Source of the DNA: Clostridium chromiireducens
GTDB lineage: Bacteria; Bacillota; Clostridia; Clostridiales; Clostridiaceae
Direction of reading: 5' to 3'
Length of the DNA stretch: 64,000 nucleotides
NCBI RefSeq assembly: GCF_002029255.1
Contig: NZ_MZGT01000005.1
Span: forward strand, 62,001 to 126,000
In this document: positions 27,349 through 37,148 of the stretch, one piece after another
Layout: every line of letters starts with the position of its first letter
Position numbering within the stretch: the stretch's first letter is position 1
Notes under the pieces: generated by a model
The model's input: the letters and a program-made list of their open reading frames with translations, nothing else
The model's database searches: none
What the model was told of the DNA's origin: nothing
Translations under genes and position numbers: made by a program

Positions 27349-28470
27349 CTATATACTCAATGGATCAAATATACTATTTTCTTTAATACATTCATCTTTT
27401 AGAAGATTTCCATTGTTTTTTGCCAATATTATAGTACCGCTCTCACTTCTAAATGATAGCTTAATTTTATCATCTTGAAATACAGATTCCCCGTTAGTTA
27501 TACTATATAACTTTCTTATTATATCTTCTACATTCTTTTCATTTAAGGGCTTTTTAAGATCTCTAAGAATTTCACAAACATAAGGAAAAATGTACATCAT
27601 ATACTTCAACCCAGTTATTTTTCCTAGTGTATGTTTACTATCAGTAAATGCGCTATTATAAACATTTTGCCATCCTTTTAAATAGTTACTTATTAACTGT
27701 ATTTGTGTACTCTCGTCTTGTTTTGATATTAATTCATAACTTTTAGATTTATCAAATATTTTAGAAACTTGAGTTAGCTTAAAACCATTACTAACCTTCT
27801 TCCCCCCAATTATGACCTTATCCTTTAATGGAGAGATAGTTTCTTCATTTAGGCTTATTACCAAATCATATAATTTATCTTCCCTCGAACTCAGCAAATT
27901 TAAAGATTTCTTCATTTCTCTCAACACATTTTGTTCCATCTTCTCTTGTTTGTCATTAGTTATCATAAATAATTCTCTTATTTCATTTATTGTTAAATTT
28001 ATAAATATATTAAATGACATATCATATACTTCATCATCTTTAAAATCTATATCCCTATATTTCTCCATAAAAGATATTAATCTATGTTGCCCATCTATTA
28101 TATCTATACATCCATAATATTTCTGAAATTCTTCATAAGATTCTGGAAACAATAAAAAATTCTCTGTCGCTTCATTTACTACTCCCATTGGATATTTTAT
28201 ATTTAGTATTGGAGCGTTAGGAATTATTCCTTTAGCCTTTACTTCTTGACCCTTATCTTCTGAAATCCTTGCTCTACCTGAAACATATTCAGCTATTTCC
28301 TTTACTTTTTTCTCCAACCAAGGTCTTTGGGCCTTTTGTCCTGTTTTAGGAGCCGGTACATCAACTAACTTAATAATATCCCGTGGATTGCATACCATTG
28401 TATAAAAAATTTTACCTTTTTGTTTTACTTGCATTAACCTTATCTTCTTCAACTCCCCCATCCCTTTCAC
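27349..28470 (-). CDS. DGQHR-domain protein (DndB-like)
   Basis: A 373-residue protein with the diagnostic CIDIIDGQHRLISFM near residue 125-139 and the later motif LFMITNDKQEKM. DGQHR proteins include DndB, which is linked to phosphorothioate DNA modification, but no dndCDE genes are seen here. The track of codons begins with GTG at 28470; an ATG at 28461 is also possible and the start is unsure. It is followed by the HNH gene in an operon, and repeat pair C lies about 130-210 bp upstream. Confidence 0.75.
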   Translation of the reverse strand: MKGMGELKKIRLMQVKQKGKIFYTMVCNPRDIIKLVDVPAPKTGQKAQRPWLEKKVKEIAEYVSGRARISEDKGQEVKAKGIIPNAPILNIKYPMGVVNEATENFLLFPESYEEFQKYYGCIDIIDGQHRLISFMEKYRDIDFKDDEVYDMSFNIFINLTINEIRELFMITNDKQEKMEQNVLREMKKSLNLLSSREDKLYDLVISLNEETISPLKDKVIIGGKKVSNGFKLTQVSKIFDKSKSYELISKQDESTQIQLISNYLKGWQNVYNSAFTDSKHTLGKITGLKYMMYIFPYVCEILRDLKKPLNEKNVEDIIRKLYSITNGESVFQDDKIKLSFRSESGTIILAKNNGNLLKDECIKENSIFDPLSI

Positions 28471-28589
28471 ATACAGATAACATTATGTATATAACTGTCT
28501 TTTTATAATTATATGTTTTATAGATTTAATATAATAATACATTCATAGAAATACTTTACTAGTTCAAGCATTATATTTTTATTCTTTTG

Positions 28590-28705
28590 TATGGCACTTA
28601 TACCACAACTACTTACAAGTTATTTATCTATGATAAATGGATATAATTTAATATTCTTTTTTATGTTATTCATATTGTATTAATACCACAATTACCTTAT
28701 TAAGA
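28590..28705 (-). repeat. Operator/centromere-like repeat pair C (upstream of the DGQHR gene)
   Basis: The same element as in the par region: TATGGCACTTATACCA (core TTATAC at 28598) and TATTGTATTAATACCA (core TAATAC at 28681), 83 bp apart. A conserved tail (AATTGTAT then GCTTGTA and ACAATAT) also follows both this pair and pair A. It links the island to the par cassette 6 kb away. Confidence 0.6.
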
Positions 28706-28768
28706 CTAATACTAAACAGAATTGTATTGCTTGTATCTACAATATATACAAAACTAAATAAAAAAATA

Positions 28769-28802
28769 ATAACCAAAAGGATGTTTATATCCCCTTGGTT
28801 AT
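28769..28802 (-). terminator. Terminator after the giant gene
   Basis: Minus-strand hairpin (arms based on ATAACCAA and TTGGTTAT with GGAT/ATCC inside) followed by TATTTTTTTATT. It lies 328 bp beyond the stop of the giant gene. The gap 28803-29129 holds no other support for a gene. Confidence 0.7.
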
Positions 28803-29129
28803 CTCCAACACATTAAAATTTAAAATTTTTTTATATTAAATGAACCCTCGACTTCTGGAAATGTGGTAATTACACTTATACAATTTCATATTACCATCAA
28901 ATACTCTTATACTGCCATATCCCTTTTATTTAAATACTATTTATTTTACTCATTACCTTTTTATGCAATATAAAAAACGTTGTAATATTTTTATATTAGA
29001 ATTATTATTATACACATACCTAAATTTAGTATATATTTTTCATTTTATTGTCTTTTAAGGTTGCTGATATAGACATAATAAAATGTACCCACTTCGCAGG
29101 CGAATACCTCAATGCTACGAATACATAAT

Positions 29130-32100
29130 TTACATATATATTATCTCATCCATCCACTCAGGGATTCTCCATCCAGATCTTCTTGCAATATCCATCCTTT
29201 GCTTGACTGATAAATTGTTAGGATCTTTAATCAACCTATGTCTAGATAGCCATCCAATAATCAAATCTCCTTCGGTATCACCATTTAATGCAAGTTCATA
29301 CCACCATGAGACCACAGTATTAATTTTATCAATACTAGCCATAATTTCATCCGCTTTATGCCAATCCTCTTGTTTTTGACAACCACACGCATAACAAAGT
29401 GCGTAGTTAATTATATTTACTCTTTGTTTCAATCGAAGCCCCTCTTTTAGTAAGATTCCGATATCATTTACTCTAATTATTCCTTTTACTTCTTTTCTTC
29501 TTAACATATATGTTAGATCATTACCAGCAACAACTGATCCCTTTTCGAATGCCTTATCAAATAAAAAAGTAGCAGTTTCAAACTCTTTCCTTTTGTAATA
29601 CTCAAATGCTATATTTCTTAGTTTATCACCATTCGAATTGCTAATAACTTCATTAATATATTCATCACCAAGTTTCTCATCCCTATTATATTTTATTCCA
29701 TATTTCAGTCTTCTACCAATCTCATATTTAGCCTCAGCACAACCAATATTCAGTGCTTTTGTGAATTTTTTTTGCCCCTTACTTACAGATCTCTTTACCC
29801 CATTTCCCTCTATATATCTAAGCCCTAACTCATATATAGCTTGAGGGTGTTCCACTCGTGCGGCTGCTTTGAGATGCTTCAGTCCATTCATTTTGCTTCT
29901 ATTATCTGATTTTAGAAAATAGTATTCACTCAATATTTCATGTAATCGTGCGTACTCAATTTTTTTGCTCTTACTATTAGAACCAGTATTTTCTTGCTTT
30001 ATTACTTCATCCAAAATTCTTAATGCATCCTCAATATTTCTGTTTCCATTCAAATCATAAAGTAAAGCTTGGCTTAAGTTATTAGCTGCCATAATGTTTC
30101 CTTCCTTTATTAATTCTCTTAGAATCTTCTCTCCCTCCTCAAAGTCATAATTTAATCTGTCTCCACGTATAAGTCTCTTTCCAAGCTCTAATTTTGCTGG
30201 CTTATAATTTTCTTCTGCAATTTCTCGCAAAAGTCTTTCACCTTCATCTTCATCATGCAAAATATCATTACCTTCCAGTAACTCATTAGCTAAAATAAGT
30301 TTCGCTTCTGAGTAGCCCTCTACAACTAATTCCTTTATTATCCCTATACCTTTGTTTATATCTTTTACTTCACCGTATTCATCAATTAATTTTTTAGCAT
30401 ATTCACATTTTCCTTCTTTGTTATTCTCATCAACTAACTCTTCAAAAATCTTTATTGCTTCGTCAATATTTTTTTCAACATGATCGCCATCAATTAAGCG
30501 ATTTGCAAGTTCAATTTTTGCCTTAGTATAATCATCATTAGCTAATTCTCTCAAGAGAAGCTCTCCTTCCCTTTTATCTACTGGTACGCCATCACCTTCT
30601 AGCAATGTAATAGCAAGTATATATTTAGCTCTTTTATTCCCTTGATTTATCATATCTCGCAATATTTTAATTCCATTGCGTTGATCTCTATCTACACCTA
30701 CTCCACGTATTAATCTATTAGCTAAAATAATTCTAGCTCCTTCATTCCCCTCATCAACAACTTCTTTTAGAAGCATTTCTCCATTTTCTTTATCCTTGTC
30801 AAGTCCGTCTCCATCTAATAACCTTAATGCTATACTTAATTTTGCATCAATTAAGCCTGAATTCATAGCCTCATATAACAGTTTTCTTCCTTCATTAGCA
30901 TTGTTGCAGAGGCATTCACCATCTAAAAGCTTTTCCCCAAGTGAATATTTTGCTTCTACAAATCCCCTGCCCATAGCCTCTCTAAGCAACATTTCGCCGT
31001 CTTTAATATCTCTCTTTAGACCAGCTCCCTCTATGAGCCTTAATCCTAAATGATATTTAGCTAGTACATAACCACTATCAGCAAATTTTCTTAATAGATA
31101 TTCCCCATGCTCTTTATCTTTTCTTAATCTATATCCACTAAGAAGTTCATTCCCAAGAAAAATTCCTGCTTCGGCATACCCTTTTTGGGTTAATTCCATT
31201 AATATTCGTTCCGACTCATTAATATTTTTTCTTATTTTCCCATTACCTAATAACTTTTTTGCTAATCGTAGGTTCGCCTCAAAATTACCACTTGAAGCGG
31301 CCTTTCGTAACAATTCTTCACCTTCACCATCATATGTTTCATTATATTTTCCTTCAACTATAAACGTACCTAACTCCATCTGAGCCTTAACTATGCCTTC
31401 TTCAGATAAATTTTTAAGCAGACATATTCCTTCATTTATATTTTTTGAAAGTCCATCTCCATATACTAGTCTTGTTGCAAGGATAATATTTGCCAGCACG
31501 TTTCCTGATTCAGCAACATCTCTTAAGATTTTCTCTCCTAATATTAGATTTCTTAGAATTCCATCACCATCTATTAATCTATTTGAATAATCATTTTTCG
31601 CTCTCGTATAATTATTATCTACTAGTTCTTTTAAAAGGCTTTCACCTTCTGGTTGATTCTTTTGTATTGATGAACCATCAATCAATCTATTCGCTAAATT
31701 GAGTTTTGCTTCCTTATCATTGTTATCTACTAATTCTCTTAATAACCTTTCTCCTCTTACTATATCTCTTTCAATACCTCTTCCATCTAATAGTCTATTT
31801 GCTAGTAATCGCTTAGCATCATTACTCCCTTGATCATAAGCCATGTTTAATAGTTTTATACCTTCATCTAAATTCTGTTCTATTCCTTCTCCATCCAGAA
31901 GCCTAATTGCTAAATTTATAAGCGCATCTTTTGATCCTTCATCCACTAGCTCTCTTAAAAGCTTTTCTCCCTCTATTAAATTTTGCTTCAATCCATATCC
32001 ATTAATTAATCTATTTGCTAGTATTTCTTTTGCCTTTTCATTTCCTAAGTTACAAGCTTCTCTTAATAGTTTTTCTCCAAGCGCTCTATCTTGCTTTCCC

Positions 32101-35100
32101 GAATAACCATATATTAATGCGTCCCCAAGAATCGTTTTAGCCCAGATATCATCATTCCTTACAGCATCCTCTAAATATCTGAATGCCATATCATAATCTT
32201 TTCCAATTACATCTCCATCTAATAAAATACCACCAATAAAAACCTTCGCCTTTATATATCCTAATTCAGCAGATTTAATCAAATAACTTTTTCCTTCAAA
32301 TTTATTGGCATTTATACTTTTCTCTAATACTAACCTTCTACCTAAAATAAACAGTGCTTTTGGATCATCATTAGACACTAATTCTTTTAGAATAGATTCT
32401 CCTTTCTCAACATTTGTTTTGATTCCATTTCCTTCAATAAGTCTTAACGCATATTTTATCTTTATTGATTTATCGTCTAATAATAAACATAAATCTAGGC
32501 ACTTAGTAGCTATATCTTCCATTTTTAAGCCATCACTAAAAATAATGTTTGAAATATTAAATAAGAATTTACTTTCATTCTTAATTTTTAATTCATCTAA
32601 AAAATTGTCTATTTTATTTTGAAAAAATTCTCTACTCAATCTCTTTGAATCTCTCCAATATTGCATAAATTGACAAATAATCTTTGTTGAAATACTTTTG
32701 TCATTTGAAAACCATTTAAAAATACTATCTATATATTCTTCAATGTCCACTCTGCTGAAATAAAAATTTACTACATATTCACTAAAAGCCCTACTCGCTA
32801 ATTTAACTCTATACGAATCAATCCCTTCAACTTGACTTCTAACCTTAATAAATACCTTTCTATAAAAAGGTAACTTATGGTTAATGTTTTTATTTTTGAA
32901 ATATGATTGTATTAACTCAATATCTAATGAACATACTGGCTCAAATAAAGATAATAATATCAGTATCTCTTGAGAAATGCTTTTAACTTCTTGTTCAAAA
33001 TCTGACCACTTCTCGCATGCTTCTAAGAATAATTCATTTTCATCAGTATCAAGCCTCACTAGTGAAAACTTACCATCTTTTAATTTAGTATCATTACTGA
33101 TTTCAACTATTTTGCCTGGTTTGTTTGAAAACCTATTCCATACATTATCATTAAAACTTTTTCCTTCACCATTATTATCTTCATCTAAAACATTTGTTAA
33201 TAATGGTATTTCATCTCTAGGTATATCTTTTAACTCTATTAATTTTACATCGCGATGTCCTTTTAACCACTTAATATTATCTGGATCTGATCTTAAAGAT
33301 ATAATTATAGATGCATTCTGCGGAATATCTTCAGGTAAAAAGTTAAAATCATCAATATTTCTTACTAAATTATCAATGCCATCTAATATAATTATTGCAT
33401 TGCCGCATTCGGATACAAGCTTGCTCAAAATTTCCTGAATAATTCTTTTACATGAAATGTAATTTATTGAATTAATTCTTTCACTATGTATTTTATCAAT
33501 TAATCTAGCATTTGCTTGAGAAACAATAGATTTCATCATTTCTGATATATCATTTGATTGTTTTCCAGAATGGTATAATACCGACGTTATCCAAGGTGCA
33601 ACATTAGTAATTTCTCCTGAATACCTACCTATCCCTTCTGTTTTCATAGACATTCTTTCAGCAATCTTAGATAATAAACTACTCTTACCAGACTGCTCTT
33701 TTCCGTGTAACGCTATAAACTTATTACTTACAATTTGATCATATATTTCACTTATATAATTCTCTCTTCCTTTGAAAGTCTTTAAGTATTTTCTTTGTTC
33801 ATCGGTTATCATATTTAAGAGTATTCGAATTTCATTATCTTCAATATTATTTACAATAAGGTTTTTAGTTTTTTCAATAATCATATTCCTATTTCTGTAT
33901 ATGCTATACAATACAGTGGTAAGTCCTTTTGAAATAATTTTATAGTAATCTTTCTCGGATATAATATTACTGTTTTCATACATGTTTATATTACTTATAG
34001 TTACAAAGCAGCTTTTTTCCACTTCATCTATTCTACTACCTTTATCCCTATCATCTGTATTCTTTAATAAAAATAAGCTAGTAGCTCTTTCATTAATAGA
34101 ACTATCAACTTCACTTAAACACAATACTTCACTTAAATACCTAATCCATTTTGATATGAATCCAATAAATTCTCTAATAATATCTTCTTCAGTTGACTCT
34201 GTTTTTTGGCTTTTAATTAAATTTTCTAAACTATCCATTACATCTAAGCTTAAGTCATAATTTGAATCTTCTTTTAACAACTTTATAATCCTATTACCTA
34301 ATATTAAGATTTGCCTTAAATTTACTTCTATTTCGTTAAATTGGTCGCTGCTTTTTAGTATATTAAATGTAGCTTTCTTAAAAAGTCCACTATATTTTAA
34401 AAAGAGTTCATTATTTGTATCTAAATCAACAAACTCATCTTTTTTTACTACATCAATGCTATTCCAATATATATTTTTTATTATTTTAGTCATTGTATTC
34501 ATTTCAAAATCTACTCTTTTTCCATTTACTTCTGTAATTCTATCATTATACATTGGAATAGATTGTTGATCTCTCTCAGTTTGTTTAATATTATAAGGAA
34601 TTATATCACTCGTAGCAGCAGATTCCTCTTTTGACTCTGAAATTATAGACTCAAATTTTTTTTTTAACCTTTTTATTGAGTATTCTCTTATACCATTATT
34701 ATACTTTCTTGTATGAGCTATTTTCCAAAAATCTTCTCGTTTGTCCCAAACATTTAATTCTGCATATCCTTTATAGTTTGTTAAATCAATTCTATTAAGA
34801 ATAAAGCTTGGAATTGAGTAGTCATCTATAAAATTACTTCCTGAAACAAAAACATTGATATCATTTTCATCATATAATTTATCGAAATCAGGTTCATGCA
34901 CGTGTCCACATAAATAAATATCAATACCACTTTCTGAAAAAGTATGGGTTAATTTTTCTCTTTGAGTTTTTTCCATCATATTAATAACATGGTGACCTAA
35001 TGCAATATTAATCTTAGAATTTTCTTCCCACTTATCTATCTCTTCTGGTAATCTTGACTGACATATTAACAAATCATCTTGATACTCTTCTGTATATGAT

Positions 35101-35597
35101 AAGCAAGTGTTTAAATTCAAAATATTAAACTTTTCTCTCTCAACCATATAGTGGGCTTCATTAGAATGCGAACAACCTTCATTGTTAATAACCTCCAAAA
35201 ATTCATAAAAATATTTATGATTTCCTAATAATTTTTGAATATTATTATCAGGTATATTGTTCATTGCAATATATTGTTTTTTCTCACTTTTTATAGCTTT
35301 GATAAGCATTTTCCTATCATAATCATCTCTATCAAGATCATGATTTCCCGGCACTATGAACAAATTATGCGACTTAACATTAACTTTCTGTATTAAACTC
35401 ATAACGAATTCTGACATTTCACTTAAATAATCTTTATCATAGTTATATCCATAGAATATATCTCCAGTAATTGCAACAAAGTCACACTCTATTTTTTTTT
35501 TCTCTAAATATTTTAATAATCTCTTTCTTAAATGTTTTGACTCATAATCATTAGATTTGAAATGCAAATCAGATAAATGTAACCATCTTAATTCCAT
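29130..35597 (-). CDS. Giant phosphoesterase-STAND NTPase-Sel1 repeat protein (putative defence)
   Basis: A single 2155-residue polypeptide. Residues 1-300 form a calcineurin-like phosphoesterase with all metal motifs: DLH (D10, H12), GD (D46), GNHD (85-87), GHH (201-203) and GHVH (231-234). About 300-600 is helical and unassigned. A STAND-type P-loop NTPase follows: Walker A GKEQSGKSS (632-640), Walker B IIILDGID (D739) and the strand ASIIISLRSD. From about 1045 to 1985 come around 25 Sel1-like repeats of 36 residues (pattern AKxxLAxRLLxGxG), a solenoid that could sense a ligand. The last 170 residues are unassigned. I start at ATG 35597, after AAAGGA; the frame is open to 35684. The layout effector-NTPase-repeat sensor matches anti-phage STAND proteins; the function is inferred. 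Confidence 0.85.
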   Translation of the reverse strand: MELRWLHLSDLHFKSNDYESKHLRKRLLKYLEKKKIECDFVAITGDIFYGYNYDKDYLSEMSEFVMSLIQKVNVKSHNLFIVPGNHDLDRDDYDRKMLIKAIKSEKKQYIAMNNIPDNNIQKLLGNHKYFYEFLEVINNEGCSHSNEAHYMVEREKFNILNLNTCLSYTEEYQDDLLICQSRLPEEIDKWEENSKINIALGHHVINMMEKTQREKLTHTFSESGIDIYLCGHVHEPDFDKLYDENDINVFVSGSNFIDDYSIPSFILNRIDLTNYKGYAELNVWDKREDFWKIAHTRKYNNGIREYSIKRLKKKFESIISESKEESAATSDIIPYNIKQTERDQQSIPMYNDRITEVNGKRVDFEMNTMTKIIKNIYWNSIDVVKKDEFVDLDTNNELFLKYSGLFKKATFNILKSSDQFNEIEVNLRQILILGNRIIKLLKEDSNYDLSLDVMDSLENLIKSQKTESTEEDIIREFIGFISKWIRYLSEVLCLSEVDSSINERATSLFLLKNTDDRDKGSRIDEVEKSCFVTISNINMYENSNIISEKDYYKIISKGLTTVLYSIYRNRNMIIEKTKNLIVNNIEDNEIRILLNMITDEQRKYLKTFKGRENYISEIYDQIVSNKFIALHGKEQSGKSSLLSKIAERMSMKTEGIGRYSGEITNVAPWITSVLYHSGKQSNDISEMMKSIVSQANARLIDKIHSERINSINYISCKRIIQEILSKLVSECGNAIIILDGIDNLVRNIDDFNFLPEDIPQNASIIISLRSDPDNIKWLKGHRDVKLIELKDIPRDEIPLLTNVLDEDNNGEGKSFNDNVWNRFSNKPGKIVEISNDTKLKDGKFSLVRLDTDENELFLEACEKWSDFEQEVKSISQEILILLSLFEPVCSLDIELIQSYFKNKNINHKLPFYRKVFIKVRSQVEGIDSYRVKLASRAFSEYVVNFYFSRVDIEEYIDSIFKWFSNDKSISTKIICQFMQYWRDSKRLSREFFQNKIDNFLDELKIKNESKFLFNISNIIFSDGLKMEDIATKCLDLCLLLDDKSIKIKYALRLIEGNGIKTNVEKGESILKELVSNDDPKALFILGRRLVLEKSINANKFEGKSYLIKSAELGYIKAKVFIGGILLDGDVIGKDYDMAFRYLEDAVRNDDIWAKTILGDALIYGYSGKQDRALGEKLLREACNLGNEKAKEILANRLINGYGLKQNLIEGEKLLRELVDEGSKDALINLAIRLLDGEGIEQNLDEGIKLLNMAYDQGSNDAKRLLANRLLDGRGIERDIVRGERLLRELVDNNDKEAKLNLANRLIDGSSIQKNQPEGESLLKELVDNNYTRAKNDYSNRLIDGDGILRNLILGEKILRDVAESGNVLANIILATRLVYGDGLSKNINEGICLLKNLSEEGIVKAQMELGTFIVEGKYNETYDGEGEELLRKAASSGNFEANLRLAKKLLGNGKIRKNINESERILMELTQKGYAEAGIFLGNELLSGYRLRKDKEHGEYLLRKFADSGYVLAKYHLGLRLIEGAGLKRDIKDGEMLLREAMGRGFVEAKYSLGEKLLDGECLCNNANEGRKLLYEAMNSGLIDAKLSIALRLLDGDGLDKDKENGEMLLKEVVDEGNEGARIILANRLIRGVGVDRDQRNGIKILRDMINQGNKRAKYILAITLLEGDGVPVDKREGELLLRELANDDYTKAKIELANRLIDGDHVEKNIDEAIKIFEELVDENNKEGKCEYAKKLIDEYGEVKDINKGIGIIKELVVEGYSEAKLILANELLEGNDILHDEDEGERLLREIAEENYKPAKLELGKRLIRGDRLNYDFEEGEKILRELIKEGNIMAANNLSQALLYDLNGNRNIEDALRILDEVIKQENTGSNSKSKKIEYARLHEILSEYYFLKSDNRSKMNGLKHLKAAARVEHPQAIYELGLRYIEGNGVKRSVSKGQKKFTKALNIGCAEAKYEIGRRLKYGIKYNRDEKLGDEYINEVISNSNGDKLRNIAFEYYKRKEFETATFLFDKAFEKGSVVAGNDLTYMLRRKEVKGIIRVNDIGILLKEGLRLKQRVNIINYALCYACGCQKQEDWHKADEIMASIDKINTVVSWWYELALNGDTEGDLIIGWLSRHRLIKDPNNLSVKQRMDIARRSGWRIPEWMDEIIYM

Positions 35598-36137
35598 ATT
35601 ATTTAGTCCTTTCAATATAATTATAAATTTATTCAATCTATTAAGATAATAATCGAGCTTTTTAATTAAAAACTCCATGCTCAAAATAAATTGCTAAATA
35701 ATAGTACTAGTTATTATCAGATATAATATTCCCTATAATATATATAAATTTCTACAATATGTATTAATATCCTCCTTTTTTCTATAAAATACATAATTTA
35801 TCACAATAAGTATAAAAATAATTAAGAATATGCTTGACTTTTAATGCCTCGAAAAATATAAGGTGTATTAATTAACTCCATAATCTAAGATTTTGATTGT
35901 CGTTGGTTTTATGCTAATGCTGAACTACACTACATAAAATTCTGTATCATCGATATTACATTTCAACCTCTCTTAATTCTAAGTTGATATATCTCATTAA
36001 TTACACTACGTACCTCTAAAAAACTTTTTTGGTAATACGCTCTATTGGAAAATGTTATCTCCCTCGGTTCTTTACTAATATTTATTTTCATCTCAAAGTG
36101 GGGGGATTGTGATTCACAAAATTTTAGAATATTGCAT

Positions 36138-36185
36138 AAAAAAAATCGCATATTCATTTATTTTTCTGAATAATACGATATTTTT
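36138..36185 (-). terminator. Terminator after the GNAT gene
   Basis: Minus-strand imperfect hairpin (arms at 36167-36179 and 36145-36156) followed by eight T. It also covers the start of a 64-codon ORF (35963-36157), which argues against that ORF. Confidence 0.65.
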
Positions 36186-36229
36186 AATTTGCTAAAGATT
36201 AAAAGAGAATATAAATTTATCTATTAATC

Positions 36230-36714
36230 CTATTCATCAAATTCAATCATTCTCTTATAAATTCCAGATGATGAATCATCTATCAGTTGTGCTTGAACAG
36301 TTTTTCATAGAAACCAATAGCACTCTTTACAGGCCATCCAATAATTGCATAGCCATACCCCATTTCCCACATTGACATTAAGCATTTATTTAACAATGCC
36401 TTTCCTATTCCCTTACGCCTCTCACTGTTCTGTACTCCTGTTGGGCCAAAATAGTTTTTAGCAGTAGCTTCAAAGCAAGCAAAACCAATAATCGTTTTGT
36501 TTTTGGTAGCAATATAGCAAGTTATTGAATTATTAGATAAAGCGGCTGTGCATTCATCTAGATATCCCTCTTCAAAATTCTCTTTGACAAATTCTAATAC
36601 TTTTCTTCTATCAGGAGCCAATGCTCTTTTTATTCTAACACATTGTTTTAACAAATCATTTAATTCTTTTTCGTTGCTATTCAAATTATATAATTTAACT
36701 AACATATCACTCAT
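36230..36714 (-). pseudogene. GNAT acetyltransferase, frameshifted near the C-terminus
   Basis: The in-frame ORF (36283-36714, 143 residues) has the GNAT core: acetyl-CoA loop SERRKGIGKALL (about 99-110) and the C-terminal AIGFYEK motif. It then ends abruptly as LFKHN. If the run of five A at 36302-36306 (minus strand) had six, the frame would continue TVQAQLIDDSSSGIYKRMI to a stop at 36230, a natural C-terminus for the family. So it is a one-base deletion, either real or a sequencing slip. Substrate unknown; a resistance or detoxification role is possible. The enzyme might still fold without the last 20 residues. Confidence 0.75.
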
Positions 36715-36897
36715 TTAGATAATCCTTTCATAAAAAGAGTAATTATTCCTTACTTTATATTAATTTACTACTATACATATTTCACAAATATTACATTATT
36801 CGATTTTCAAAGAATATTTTATAGTTTGCTACGTTAAATCTACAAGTTGTTCAATAAATAAAATAACAAAGGTAGTGAGAATAGGTTAAAAACTTTT

Positions 36898-36933
36898 CAG
36901 GATCATAAATAAAAATAATATTATTTGATCCTG
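36898..36933 (-). terminator. Terminator overlapping the HNH remnant stop codon
   Basis: Minus-strand hairpin with 8-bp arms CAGGATCA and TGATCCTG, then GAAAAGTTTTTAACC. Confidence 0.6.
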
Positions 36934-37126
36934 TTCATTCTTTTAACCCATTCTACCCCTAACTTTGTTAGTTTGTTATTTATACGATCATGCATCTTAT
37001 CGTGACAGTTGCCGCATAATGATATTAAGTTATCACTACTAAATTTAAAATCTGGCCTTTGATCCAAAGGTATAACATGATGTACGTTATTAGCTGCAAC
37101 ACTCATACCATATCTTCTTCATTCTC
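36921..37126 (-). pseudogene. HNH endonuclease remnant
   Basis: From 37106 the frame reads MSVAANNVHHVIPLDQRP and continues with LISLCGNCHDKMHDR, the second half of a phage-type HNH nuclease. Upstream in the same frame one reads CICRE-stop-RRYG, where TGA stands at a position that should be part of the first cysteine knuckle. The N-terminal zinc ligands are therefore cut off, and the gene is probably broken. It could still be translated as a 61-residue fragment. It lies 42 bp from the serine recombinase. Confidence 0.6.
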
Positions 37127-37148
37127 TACAAATACATCATCCTCACAT

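Noticed and set aside
22204-28705. Regularly spaced repeats considered as a CRISPR array
   Set aside because: Only pairs of degenerate copies spaced 82-83 bp are present, without identical repeats or cas genes; they fit operators or a centromere better.
28876-28912. Two further TTATAC words (28876, 28907) considered as extra copies of the paired element
   Set aside because: Their flanks do not keep the TATGG or CCTTA blocks and the spacing is 31 bp, so chance in AT-rich DNA is likelier.
29083-29130. Short palindrome TTCGCAGGCGAA just past the giant gene
   Set aside because: Too short to assign as terminator or site; no T-run follows.
32977-33438. 153-codon ORF on the plus strand, and several others of 60-105 codons opposite the giant gene
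   Set aside because: They mirror the repeat structure and codon bias of the giant gene on the other strand and have no independent signals.
35963-36157. 64-codon minus-strand ORF between the giant gene and the GNAT
   Set aside because: Its ATG lies inside the terminator hairpin at 36138-36185, no ribosome site is seen and the sequence is not recognised. It could be a decayed fragment, but I cannot support a gene.
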